DNA of 64,000 nt from Alteromonas abrolhosensis. GTDB lineage: Bacteria > Pseudomonadota > Gammaproteobacteria > Enterobacterales > Alteromonadaceae. Each line of letters opens with the position of its first letter. Positions within the stretch are counted from its first letter, which is position 1. Where the stretch lies: positions 62,001 to 126,000 of the forward strand of contig NZ_MEJH01000002.1 of the NCBI RefSeq assembly GCF_001953635.1, in the 5' to 3' direction. Both the position numbers and the translations under genes were made by a program. Shown one piece after another: positions 19,841 to 28,472 of the stretch. The notes below the pieces were generated by a model that made no database searches, was not told the DNA's origin, and was given only the letters and a program-made list of their open reading frames with translations.

Positions 19841-21037
19841 ATGAAACAACACTTTAAAATGGCAGCGCTATCTCTTGCTGTAATTTCTGCAACCAATGCA
19901 TTCGCACAAGACTCATCTGAGCCAGAGTACAAAAACTGGTTTGGTATTTCAGGCATGCATTACAACACCGACGTTTCTCGCCCTCTTTCACTAACTGAAG
20001 GCGAAGTATACGATGACGGCTTAGGTGCAACGTTCGAATACGGATTCCGTTTCACTCAAAGCTGGGCTGCACGTGTAGAGTTCACGAAATTGTCTGTAGA
20101 CTTCCGTGACGGCGGAGATGAAAGCGGCGAAATGACTGGCGTAGACGCACTATACTTTATGCCTGACGACGCGTGGTTTATCTTCGGTGGTGTTAAGCGC
20201 CAATCAGTAGGCGACTCAACTACACTTGGTAACATCGGTATCGGTAAACACTGGAAAGTAGGTGAAACTGCTCGCCTAATCACAGAAATCGCGACATACC
20301 ACGACTTCGGCGAAAGCTATAACGATTACAGCGTTAAAGTAGGTCTTGCGATTCCATTTGGTAAGAGCACGCCTTCTATGCCTAAAGACAGCGACAACGA
20401 TGGCGTTGTAGATAGCAAAGACCAGTGCCCAATGACACCTGCTGGCGTTCGTGTTGACGCTAACGGCTGTAGCATCGATGACGACAACGATGGCGTATTA
20501 AACAACGTTGATCAGTGTCCTAACACGCCTGCTGGCACTAAAGTAGATGCAACTGGTTGTGCAATCAAAGATTCTGACAACGATGGCGTTGTAGACAGCA
20601 AAGACATGTGCCCTGACACACCTGCAGGCGTAAAAGTTGACGCTAAAGGTTGTACAGTGTTTGACGAAGAGACAGTAGAAATCACGCTACGCGTTCTATT
20701 CGACAACGAAAGTGCTGTTGTTAAAATGCCAAAAGATCCAGAAATTGCTGAATTCGCTGAATTCATGAAGCAGTATCCTTCAACAACTGCTGTAATCGAA
20801 GGTCACACTTCTGCACCAGGTACTGAAGCTTACAACATGGACCTTTCTAAGCGTCGTGCTGCTAACTTCAAAGAAGTTATGGTAGACATGTACGGAATCG
20901 AAGGCTCTCGTTTAGAGACTATCGGTTACGGCGAAACTCAGCTTCTAGACAAAGGTAAGAACGCTGAAGCACACCGTGTTAACCGTCGCATTTCAGTGAC
21001 AGTTAAAGACACTGTGAAAGTAGCTGAAGAAAAATAA
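19841..21037 (+). CDS. OmpA-family outer membrane porin with thrombospondin type 3 repeats
   Basis: A 398-residue outer-membrane protein. It has a signal peptide ending in NAFAQD, an eight-stranded-barrel-like N-terminus, three calcium-binding type 3 repeats (each DxDxDGVxDxxDxCPxTPAG, about residues 180-268), and an OmpA C-terminal domain that should bind peptidoglycan. Start at the ATG 19841, with AGGA 7 bases before; an upstream GTG overlaps the ribosome binding site. In the C-terminal domain the motif GHTSAPG has Ser where many OmpA domains have the diaminopimelate-binding Asp, while the partner Arg (LSKRRA) is kept. A strong terminator follows. Confidence 0.9.
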   Translation: MKQHFKMAALSLAVISATNAFAQDSSEPEYKNWFGISGMHYNTDVSRPLSLTEGEVYDDGLGATFEYGFRFTQSWAARVEFTKLSVDFRDGGDESGEMTGVDALYFMPDDAWFIFGGVKRQSVGDSTTLGNIGIGKHWKVGETARLITEIATYHDFGESYNDYSVKVGLAIPFGKSTPSMPKDSDNDGVVDSKDQCPMTPAGVRVDANGCSIDDDNDGVLNNVDQCPNTPAGTKVDATGCAIKDSDNDGVVDSKDMCPDTPAGVKVDAKGCTVFDEETVEITLRVLFDNESAVVKMPKDPEIAEFAEFMKQYPSTTAVIEGHTSAPGTEAYNMDLSKRRAANFKEVMVDMYGIEGSRLETIGYGETQLLDKGKNAEAHRVNRRISVTVKDTVKVAEEK

Positions 21038-21057
21038 TTCATTTTATATGAATTGAG

Positions 21058-21082
21058 AAAGGCGCCGAAAGGCGCCTTTTTT
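21058..21082 (+). terminator. Terminator after the OmpA-family gene
   Basis: GGCGCC, a GAAA loop and GGCGCC (21061-21076), flanked by AAA and followed by six T. A classic rho-independent terminator 20 bases past the stop codon. Confidence 0.9.
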
Positions 21083-21267
21083 GTTTGCGTTTAGCGCTTG
21101 AACACCGTTCTCTAAAAGCTTGCGCTACTAAAATATAATTAATACCGACCCGCATAGTTCATTACCCATTCAGAAGGTGCTGGCAAGTTTCCTAACAAAG
21201 CGTGGGAGTGCAGGAACGGTATACAATATGTGAAAGAGAGGGAGTACGGAACCGTTAAATATTGGCT

Positions 21268-22653
21268 TTAGTACTCGTCCGCAATGGCTGGACCTGCGTA
21301 GTTATCAAATCGTGAAAACTGGCCTTGGAAGGTTAGTCGACAGGTACCTATTGGACCATTACGCTGCTTACCAATAATAATCTCTGCAATGCCCTTATAC
21401 TCACTGTTTTCGTGATAAACCTCATCACGATAAATAAACATGATAAGGTCGGCGTCCTGCTCGATTGAGCCAGACTCACGAAGGTCGGAGTTTACTGGAC
21501 GCTTGTCAGCACGTTGTTCCAGCGTACGGTTAAGCTGAGAAAGAGCAACTACAGGTACTTCAAGTTCCTTGGCCAGCGCTTTCAGTGACCGTGAGATTTC
21601 AGCAATTTCCAAAGTTCGGTTGTCGCTAAGAGAAGGTACACGCATTAGCTGGAGGTAATCGACCATGATAAGGCTGATGCCGCCACGTTCGCGAGCGAGT
21701 TTACGTGCCCGGCTTCGCACGTCCATTGGCGTCAAGCCTGATGAATCATCAACAAACAAGCTGTCTTTGTCTTTAAGCATAGCCATGGTGTTGGATATTC
21801 GCGCCCAGTCTTCATCGTCGAGCTGTGCGGTACGAATTTTGGTTTGATCAACGCGGCTTAATGATGCCAGCATACGCATCATGATTTGTTCTGAAGGCAT
21901 CTCAAGACTAAAAACGAGCACAGGTTTGTCTTCTGCCATCATTGCGTTTTCAATCAAGTTCATGGCAAAGGTCGTTTTACCCATCGATGGACGAGCCGCA
22001 ACAATGATAAGGTCAGAAGGCTGCATACCACTGGTCATCTTGTCTAAATCGGTGAAGCCCGTTGTAACACCGGTCACCTCTTTATTGGTTTTCACCAATT
22101 CTTCTAGGCGGTCGATAGTCTTGCCTAGAATTGACTCAACATCACGGGGACCTTCGTTTTCACCAGTTCTTCGCTCGGCGATTTCGAATACTTTACTTTC
22201 TGCGAGATCAAGAATGTCTGCACTGTCTCGGCCTTCAGGGTTGTACCCTACTTCAGCGATTTCATGCGCTACGCCGATAAGTTCGCGTGTAATGGCACGC
22301 TCGCTGATAATTTGCGCATAAGACACAACGTTCGCGGAACTTGGGGTATTTTTGGCAAGTTCACCTAAGTAGGCAAATCCACCTGCATCTTCCAGTTCAT
22401 CATGCTTTTCCAGCTCTTCTGATACCGTAATTAGGTCGATTGGCTGGCTACTGTTTAGTAGTCGAGTGATAGCGCGAAAGATTATTTGGTGTGAGCGATT
22501 ATAGAAATCATTATCGGTGACGAGTTCCGCGACCTTATCCCAGCTCTCGGGGTCGATAAGCATGCTGCCTAAAACAGATTGCTCAGCCTCAATGCTATGA
22601 GGTGGAACCTTCAATTTCTCAACATTTTTATCGTTTTTAGACGCAGACGCCAC
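21268..22653 (-). CDS. dnaB: Replicative DNA helicase DnaB
   Basis: The hexameric helicase at the replication fork, 461 residues. The N-terminal domain opens with PPHSIEAEQSVLGSMLID. The RecA-like C-terminal domain holds Walker A AARPSMGKTTFAMN, Walker B LIMVDYLQLM, and LRESGSIEQDADLIMFIYRDE. The ORF is continuous, so there is no intein. The usual neighbour alr is not next to it: an unrelated lipoprotein gene lies upstream. Confidence 0.97.
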   Translation of the reverse strand: MASASKNDKNVEKLKVPPHSIEAEQSVLGSMLIDPESWDKVAELVTDNDFYNRSHQIIFRAITRLLNSSQPIDLITVSEELEKHDELEDAGGFAYLGELAKNTPSSANVVSYAQIISERAITRELIGVAHEIAEVGYNPEGRDSADILDLAESKVFEIAERRTGENEGPRDVESILGKTIDRLEELVKTNKEVTGVTTGFTDLDKMTSGMQPSDLIIVAARPSMGKTTFAMNLIENAMMAEDKPVLVFSLEMPSEQIMMRMLASLSRVDQTKIRTAQLDDEDWARISNTMAMLKDKDSLFVDDSSGLTPMDVRSRARKLARERGGISLIMVDYLQLMRVPSLSDNRTLEIAEISRSLKALAKELEVPVVALSQLNRTLEQRADKRPVNSDLRESGSIEQDADLIMFIYRDEVYHENSEYKGIAEIIIGKQRNGPIGTCRLTFQGQFSRFDNYAGPAIADEY

Positions 22654-22768
22654 GAGTGAAACCTATTCCAATGCACAAAAGTCAGTTGGATATTATGCGC
22701 TTTTAACGCTCATCTCTCAACAAAGGAAGTAGGACTTTTGTTGTGAAAGCGCAAAAAGGCGACATCGT

Positions 22769-23251
22769 TTAAAGCGTTTTCTCCAGCTTTAAAAACGTAC
22801 CATCGACCAAGGTATAGGTATTACCGTTTTCCTGAAAGATTAAGGTAGAACCTAAGACGTCCGTGCCTTCTGAGCAAGACAAATTCACTTCAGTAATCTT
22901 GTCGTCACTAAAGCCAAGAGAAGACGGCGATGCTTTAAAAGCAGCGTAAAAGTCTTGGTTGCTGATATTTTTTGTTGAATAGACCGGCAATTCACAAAGC
23001 GTCTGATCTAGTTTAGCCGTGTCTGAAGCATACGTTACAGAGCGACCTAAGAACTTTTCTGATTCTGAAACAGAGTGGGCGGAAATACCCGGATTATAGG
23101 CCTTAGTTACAACCCAAGTACCCTCGTAGAAAGCGGGCTCTTGAACAGCACAACCTAAGGTAAACGCGCAAATCCCAAACGCACCAATAATTAGGCTATG
23201 AAACCGCCAAAACCTTTTGACGTGTCCAACAATGCTCAATTTGACCTCCAT
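22769..23251 (-). CDS. Putative lipoprotein of unknown function
   Basis: A 160-residue protein not recognised as any named family. A hydrophobic N-terminal segment (about 18-33) ends in FTLGC, a plausible lipobox at residue 34. The mature part is short and has two further Cys (in TLCELP and LSCSEG) that may form a disulfide. It lies between dnaB and the DUF4097 gene with no close partner. The start may lie a little further in, as the first 15 residues are long for a signal peptide. Confidence 0.65.
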   Translation of the reverse strand: MEVKLSIVGHVKRFWRFHSLIIGAFGICAFTLGCAVQEPAFYEGTWVVTKAYNPGISAHSVSESEKFLGRSVTYASDTAKLDQTLCELPVYSTKNISNQDFYAAFKASPSSLGFSDDKITEVNLSCSEGTDVLGSTLIFQENGNTYTLVDGTFLKLEKTL

Positions 23252-23379
23252 GCATAAAACAATTAACTGCGCAATTTTCTTAGGCGTAGCGCGCAGTATT
23301 CCTACCGTGTACCTAAGAGCGATTAAAATGTAGTTTTGTTACTTTTAAGCGCTCAATCACACATTTTTAGCGACCAAAC

Positions 23380-23408
23380 AAAAAAAGCTGCGGTAACTCG
23401 CAGCTTTT
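23380..23408 (-). terminator. Terminator of the ECF sigma / DUF4097 operon
   Basis: AAAAGCTGCG (23383-23392) and CGCAGCTTTT (23399-23408) form a 10-bp stem with a 6-base loop. On the minus strand it is followed by a long T-run. It lies about 90 bases past the DUF4097 stop codon. Confidence 0.8.
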
Positions 23409-23494
23409 CAATACTCACCACATGTCTGATTAATAAATGTGGACTAAACTCTTTTTTTCAACCTAAAGTTTCAATTGCCTTGCCTATAGCTTAT

Positions 23495-24496
23495 TCACTT
23501 TTGGTCTATTTCGATTCGGCCGTGCACCGTAGAGATATCTACGTTTGCAGCACCACCGTTATGGATAAAGCGTAACCAGCTACCTGGGCCATACTTCGGC
23601 TTTTGCGACTTTTCATCGCTGATATTATTTACAATATTGCCGCCAGCGTGCGTTTCAATATCAAATTGTGCCGATACGCCATCTTGAAAGACAAATTCCA
23701 TCGCGCCGCCCACAGAGTTAGCTTTTACACTGCCGTTCTTGTTAAGGCCTAAACTCGCGAAAGTACGGCCATTAACTGTATTAATCTGCAAAACATCAAC
23801 CGCTTGAAGGGCTACATCAATTCGACCGTTGACGGTTTCTACTGATACGTCTGGGCTATCGGAAGTAATGTCGAGCTTGCCATTTACTGACGCAAAGCTC
23901 ACTGGCGTGTTTCCTGAGTGTGTCGCTTCGATTTCGCCGTTTACCGTTTCCGCCTCTAATCGGCCTCTTACGTTCTCAAGCACGATATCTCCATTCACCG
24001 ACTCAACCTCAACACGCTCACCAATATTTTTAAGTGTGACGTCGCCATTCACAACTTCAACATCTACTGCTTTTGTAACACCTTCCGCAATAAGGTCAGC
24101 ATTGACCGCGGTGTAATGCAGGTCGCTTGCTTTAGGTATGTAGATAACAAGGTCGTCGCCATCTTTCCCTTTGTTGAACCAGCTCTTTGAGTGGCGCTCG
24201 ACTTCAATGTGTATAACCACAACATCTCCACGTCTTTCAAAGATGAACTCTTCAGTTTGATCGCCCAGTTCACCGGTGACACGAACCTGGGACTTATTCC
24301 AAACTCGAATATCCGCTTTTCCGTTAATGTGCTCGATGTCTACTTTCGGCGAAGCCGATGTATCGATGGTCTTATCTACCTTTTCCCCTGCAAATGCCGC
24401 TGTAGCGATACTTAGCAACGCAGTAGTAAGTAGCACCTTAGCCGCAACAGGCGTTTTAAACGTGTGCAAAAATGTGTTTTTAGTATTCATATTCAT
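23495..24496 (-). CDS. DUF4097 family exported protein, probable target of the adjacent ECF system
   Basis: An exported protein of 333 residues with a signal peptide ending ATAAFAGE. The mature part is a chain of repeated short strands of the form V-x-VNG-x-I/V, the mark of DUF4097, which is thought to fold as a beta-helix and is often called a putative adhesin. Start chosen at 24496, where AAGGG lies about 9 bases upstream; the open frame back to 24547 overlaps the previous gene. It follows the anti-sigma-like gene with 13 bases between them. Function is unknown. Confidence 0.8.
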   Translation of the reverse strand: MNMNTKNTFLHTFKTPVAAKVLLTTALLSIATAAFAGEKVDKTIDTSASPKVDIEHINGKADIRVWNKSQVRVTGELGDQTEEFIFERRGDVVVIHIEVERHSKSWFNKGKDGDDLVIYIPKASDLHYTAVNADLIAEGVTKAVDVEVVNGDVTLKNIGERVEVESVNGDIVLENVRGRLEAETVNGEIEATHSGNTPVSFASVNGKLDITSDSPDVSVETVNGRIDVALQAVDVLQINTVNGRTFASLGLNKNGSVKANSVGGAMEFVFQDGVSAQFDIETHAGGNIVNNISDEKSQKPKYGPGSWLRFIHNGGAANVDISTVHGRIEIDQK

Positions 24497-24509
24497 CTTT
24501 AAACCCTTA

Positions 24510-25025
24510 TTAAATTTGCTGCCACTTTGGCGCGTGCACTCGCTCAATTAAGGCAATTTGCTGTTGATATACGTGATGCAGCATTTTGATTAATGCTGAG
24601 TTGTCTGGATCGTCCTTTAACGCCGCTTTGATAACATCAGCAGCATCGTCTAATTCTTTTAATTGTTCTTGCCAATCTTCAGTTAGCGCTGTTGTACTTT
24701 CATAACTAGCAAGAAGACTATTTACTTGTTGTTGCTGCTGCATACTCATTGCGTCGATCAGGGCATAGCCATCACTTCGGCTTTCATCAGCTTTAAACGC
24801 AAAAGGAGCAGCGAACCACAATACAGTAACTAAACAAACACTTGCGGCTATCGCCATCCACTGTCTCGATGTAACCGTAGGTGATGAAGCGTCATCGTTT
24901 GAAGGGGTGTCTTGAGCCGATGCTATACCTAGCTCTATGCCTCGCCACAGATCTCGCTCGGGCTGCTTCTCTTTTGATAGCTCAGAAATATGCTGAGCAA
25001 GCTTGTCGTCAAAATTACTCATCAT
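24510..25025 (-). CDS. Putative anti-sigma factor
   Basis: A 171-residue single-pass membrane protein. Its cytoplasmic N-terminus (about 1-55) includes LWRGIELGI, it has one transmembrane segment (about 57-75), and the periplasmic tail is Gln-rich and helical. It overlaps the end of the sigma gene by a few codons (ATGATGAGTAA), the usual sign of a sigma/anti-sigma pair. No named anti-sigma domain such as the ZAS zinc motif is visible, so the role comes from context. Confidence 0.65.
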   Translation of the reverse strand: MMSNFDDKLAQHISELSKEKQPERDLWRGIELGIASAQDTPSNDDASSPTVTSRQWMAIAASVCLVTVLWFAAPFAFKADESRSDGYALIDAMSMQQQQQVNSLLASYESTTALTEDWQEQLKELDDAADVIKAALKDDPDNSALIKMLHHVYQQQIALIERVHAPKWQQI

Positions 25026-25590
25026 CGACTCCCATAAAATCTTTTAATAATTGCTTTGCACGGAAAAACTGCGCTTTGCTCGAACCCACTGCCATATTCA
25101 ACATATTTGCAATGTCTTCGTGTCGGTAACCCTCTAACGCATGGAGCACGAAAACCATTCTGGCTCGCTCAGGAAGACGAATAACCATTGCTTCTAAGTC
25201 CACATCAGTACTGTTACCTTCAGCCGGCATCTCGTTAATACCGCTGTTTTCCAAGTTGAACATGCGCTGCACCCAACCTTTCTGCTTGCGCATATAGGAA
25301 ATGGTAATGTTTGCCGTTACGCTGTGTAACCACGTGGAAAATTGGCTTTGACCGTCAAAATTACCCAATTTTTTCCATAGCTGAATAAAGACTTCTTGCG
25401 AAGCATCTTCCGCCATTCCCTTTTCACCTGTTAGCCGGTAACAAAGCGCGTAGACTCGCCCAATATGTTCATCGTAAAGGGATCTAAACGCCTGTTTATC
25501 GCCCCTCTTCGCTTTAGATATCAGCTCGTTTTCGCTTCTGTTACCAAACACCACATTGGCGTGTACAACACGTTGTTGTGTGTGTTCCAT
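25015..25590 (-). CDS. ECF RNA polymerase sigma factor
   Basis: A 191-residue extracytoplasmic-function sigma factor. Region 2 is seen in ELISKAKRGDKQAFRSLYDEH and DASQEVFIQLWKKLGNFDG with FSTWLHSVTANI after it. Region 4 is LPERARMVFVLHALEGYRHEDIANML, then the DNA-reading helix VGSSKAQFFRAKQLLKD. Start at 25590, preceded by AAGAGAAAAGA; the longer frame from 25632 has no ribosome binding site. It is the first gene of a three-gene operon with the anti-sigma-like and DUF4097 genes. Confidence 0.9.
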   Translation of the reverse strand: MEHTQQRVVHANVVFGNRSENELISKAKRGDKQAFRSLYDEHIGRVYALCYRLTGEKGMAEDASQEVFIQLWKKLGNFDGQSQFSTWLHSVTANITISYMRKQKGWVQRMFNLENSGINEMPAEGNSTDVDLEAMVIRLPERARMVFVLHALEGYRHEDIANMLNMAVGSSKAQFFRAKQLLKDFMGVDDE

Positions 25591-25708
25591 TCTTTTCTCT
25601 TTGTTATTTGTGGTGCTGATTAGCATTAGCACTTGTTAGTGTTATAAGGTTAGTCGTACCCTATAGTAGAAAGGTTTAAATGCACAAAAATATTTTTTTG
25701 GAGATTCC

Positions 25709-26359
25709 ATGTCTGCCACATTTACTGTTAACGCTTTGTTTGCTGGAAAACCTCAGCCACTGGGTCCTCGTGGGGCACCGAGTAGTATTGTCAAAAGCCC
25801 TATCGACAAGTTAACGGTACATATGGACAGAACCGATGAAGACGAACAAGCCAATAAACGTCTTCATGGTGGACCGGAAAAAGTGCTGCATCAATTCAAC
25901 CCGACCAACTACCTGACATTAAGAAAGCATTTTCCTGAAGGCGAATTTTCGCTAGGCAGTATTGGCGAAAATATCAGTGTAGAGGGAATGGACGATGCCA
26001 CTGTTTATATCGGCGACATATGGAAGTTCGGCGATGTAGAACTGCAAGTAAGTGCCCCACGTGCCCCTTGCAGTAAAATCTCTCAGCGTTTCAACATTCC
26101 CAATTTAGACAGATTTGTCGGCGAACGAGGTATTACTGGCTGGTATTACCGAGTTATTAAAACTGGCACCATTAGTGTTGGCGACGAAGTAACGCTACTG
26201 CACCGTGAAGACGATACCGTTAATGTTCACACCTTAATGCAATGCGCACATACCAAAGCCGACAAAGCACTGGCTCAAAAGCTAGCGAAACTTGAACCGC
26301 TTGATGATGAATGGCGCAGAAAATGCCAAAAAATTGCAGATAAGATTGCGGATAAATAG
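25709..26359 (+). CDS. MOSC domain protein (YiiM type)
   Basis: A 216-residue MOSC (molybdenum cofactor sulfurase C-terminal) protein. LHGGPEKVLHQFN, GSIGENISVEGM and APRAPCSKISQRF carry the family signatures, the last with the invariant Cys. The ending, with a helical 3-alpha tail, fits the YiiM branch, which reduces N-hydroxylated purines in E. coli using molybdenum cofactor. Divergent from the sigma operon. Its stop codon sits in a 9-bp inverted repeat. Confidence 0.88.
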   Translation: MSATFTVNALFAGKPQPLGPRGAPSSIVKSPIDKLTVHMDRTDEDEQANKRLHGGPEKVLHQFNPTNYLTLRKHFPEGEFSLGSIGENISVEGMDDATVYIGDIWKFGDVELQVSAPRAPCSKISQRFNIPNLDRFVGERGITGWYYRVIKTGTISVGDEVTLLHREDDTVNVHTLMQCAHTKADKALAQKLAKLEPLDDEWRRKCQKIADKIADK

Positions 26360-26371
26360 GCCATTTATCCG
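26349..26371. terminator. Inverted repeat between convergent genes
   Basis: CGGATAAAT, AGGCC, ATTTATCCG forms a perfect 9-bp stem over the stop codon of the MOSC gene. There is no T-run, so it is only a possible shared terminator for the MOSC gene and the convergent metallo-hydrolase gene. Confidence 0.4.
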
Positions 26372-26380
26372 TAGCTTAAA

Positions 26381-27502
26381 TTAAAAAGACGCCTGCTCAC
26401 CTTCATTCAAAATAATCCAAGGCATAGAAGGGTTTAGCTGCTGCTTCATTTTCATTAATCGAAACAGCGCAGAATGTGACGTTTTGTCACCCATCATCCA
26501 GCTGGCATTTCCATAGCCCCAAGGCACCACGGCTTTACAGCCTAGGTCTTGGGCCGCAACAATGGCATCTTCTGGCGTAGTATGTACTTTGCGATACCAT
26601 TTAGGTGAGGTTTCGCTGAAATAAGACGCTATGGGTAACAGGCAAACATCTATTTCACCAAAGCGCGCTTTAATATCTTTGAAGTGTGGTGAATATCCCG
26701 TATCCCCCGCAAAGAACAATGTTTTGCCTTCACTCTCAAATACCCAACCACCCCACAGTGTCGCATTGTCGTCCTCGTACAAATACGGCACCCAAATTCG
26801 GTTACTGAAATGATGGGCAGGCACGAAGTGGATAGAGGTTTTGCCTACGTTTTTGCTGGTGTACCAAGCCATCTCGCTAATGGTGTAGCCTCTATTAGGA
26901 AAGTGCTCTGCGAAACCTAGCGGAACAAGATATTCGGGCTTTGTGCCTAATTCGGCAATATCGGCCTTATTAAAATGGTCATAATGAATATGGGAATAAA
27001 CTACAGCATCGGTTTGTGCGAGTTTGTCTTCACCTACCTCAGCGGGTTCGTTGCGGCTGAACCCCTCCGCCAATCGAAAAGCCCAGTTAACGGGCCAATC
27101 AAACTGCCCAAACACAGGGTCGATAAGTATATGCTCGCCACCTGCGGTGTTAAGTAAAAAGCTAGCGTGCCCCAACCAGGTTACAGTAAAGCCGGTATGT
27201 GAGTTGACTGGCGGGTTGTTGCCAACGAACTGACAATTTTGCATGTCACTTTCACATTCAATATCGGCAGACGCCGGGTAGCAATCATTAGTACACGTGA
27301 CGGGGTATGCTTTAAAACCGTCGTAAATATTGCTGAATCTATCCTCATACCCAGGCTCATTGGTGTACTTGATTACAGCATTTTCACCTTCTATCTGAGT
27401 AACATGATTAGAGCTGGCGCAACCAGTCAAGACACTTCCTGCTACTACTACCGACGCCGACAACGTCGTTAACTTCTTTAAACTCATTACCATTTTTAAC
27501 AT
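26381..27502 (-). CDS. Lipoprotein metallo-beta-lactamase-fold hydrolase (NAPE-PLD-like)
   Basis: A 373-residue protein with a signal peptide and lipobox (VLTGCASS, Cys about residue 28), so it is probably attached to the outer membrane. The metallo-beta-lactamase fold has TVTWLGHASFLL, the metal motif HIHYDHF (HxHxDH), and FVPAHHFSNR and FAGDTGYS with further metal ligands. The layout fits the NAPE-PLD/UlaG-like branch, whose substrates include phospholipid derivatives. The actual substrate is unknown. The ATG at 27502 has AAGGA 6 bases upstream. Confidence 0.85.
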   Translation of the reverse strand: MLKMVMSLKKLTTLSASVVVAGSVLTGCASSNHVTQIEGENAVIKYTNEPGYEDRFSNIYDGFKAYPVTCTNDCYPASADIECESDMQNCQFVGNNPPVNSHTGFTVTWLGHASFLLNTAGGEHILIDPVFGQFDWPVNWAFRLAEGFSRNEPAEVGEDKLAQTDAVVYSHIHYDHFNKADIAELGTKPEYLVPLGFAEHFPNRGYTISEMAWYTSKNVGKTSIHFVPAHHFSNRIWVPYLYEDDNATLWGGWVFESEGKTLFFAGDTGYSPHFKDIKARFGEIDVCLLPIASYFSETSPKWYRKVHTTPEDAIVAAQDLGCKAVVPWGYGNASWMMGDKTSHSALFRLMKMKQQLNPSMPWIILNEGEQASF

Positions 27503-27734
27503 TGCATCCTTGTAGCTCCAACCTAGGAGGCAAAGCGCTTAGTCGACTGCTGCGTCTATGCTTTATTTACTCAATTGTGCAGACATCAAGAGCACCGCAG
27601 TTTAGCGCAAGCACTAAGATAGCTGTTAACCGTTATTGTAAAGCGAGAAACCATCAGCACCACAGTAAATTTGTAACAATATAAAAGCGCGCGTTAGCGG
27701 CCGCCTTTATCGTCACAAACCGATTAGTTGCAAA

Positions 27735-27749
27735 TGATAACTATTATTA
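27735..27749. promoter_or_regulatory. Fur-type box upstream of the two-component system
   Basis: TGATAAC-T-ATTATTA agrees with the 7-1-7 Fur pattern (TGATAAT-N-ATTATCA) at 12 of 14 positions. It lies 34 bases before the start of the response regulator gene. Iron-dependent repression is inference from this match and the iron-uptake neighbours. Confidence 0.6.
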
Positions 27750-27782
27750 ATAGTATGTTTAAAATTCTTTCCTGAAGCCATT

Positions 27783-28472
27783 ATGCGTAAAACCCGAATA
27801 CTCATTGTTGAAGATGACGCGACGTTAAGTGAACAAATCACACAGCTGTTGCAGTCTCGAGGATTTGACACTCGCCACGAAAGTGACGGTAATGCTGGGT
27901 TACAAGCTGTGCTTGAGGAGAACTTTGACCTTGTGTTACTCGACATACGCCTTCCCTCTTTAAACGGCTTGTCGCTGTTAAACCAATTAAGGCAAATAAA
28001 GCAAACTCCGGTGATGATGATCACCGCGTCAGGTGCCGAGCAAGAAAGGATTGAAGGCTACCGTAAGGGCGCAGATGATTACTTGCCCAAGCCCTTTAAT
28101 TTTACTGAAATGATGCTTCGCATCGACGCACTGTTGCGACGCAGCAAAACATTAAACGACTCAGGCACGCAAAAGTCGGAAATCATTGTTGATGTGCTTT
28201 ATTTAAATCGCATTCAGCAAGTTACCAAATACCACTCTAGATTACTCGAATTCACGCCAATACAATTTAAGCTTCTTTGGATGTTAGTAGATAACAAAGG
28301 AGAAACGTTGAGCAAAGCATTTCTTTATCACAGTGTGCTTAACAAACCCTTTTCGAGGTATGACCGAAGCTTAGATATGCACCTGTCTAGAGTACGCAAA
28401 AAGCTCGTTGAGACTGGCATGCCCCCTGAACGCCTTGCCACTGTCCACGGCCAAGGATATCGCTTTTCGTGA
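27783..28472 (+). CDS. OmpR-family response regulator
   Basis: A 229-residue regulator. The receiver domain has the acidic pair D11-D12, the phospho-acceptor D54 in LVLLDIRLPSLNG, and the conserved Lys in YLPKPFN. The C-terminal winged helix ends in RLATVHGQGYRFS. It overlaps the kinase gene by 4 bases (GTGA). Facing it are a PepSY protein and a TonB receptor. An arrangement of this kind, with a Fur box, recalls the iron-siderophore sensing pair PfeR/PfeS, but that is an analogy and not an assignment. Confidence 0.92.
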   Translation: MRKTRILIVEDDATLSEQITQLLQSRGFDTRHESDGNAGLQAVLEENFDLVLLDIRLPSLNGLSLLNQLRQIKQTPVMMITASGAEQERIEGYRKGADDYLPKPFNFTEMMLRIDALLRRSKTLNDSGTQKSEIIVDVLYLNRIQQVTKYHSRLLEFTPIQFKLLWMLVDNKGETLSKAFLYHSVLNKPFSRYDRSLDMHLSRVRKKLVETGMPPERLATVHGQGYRFS

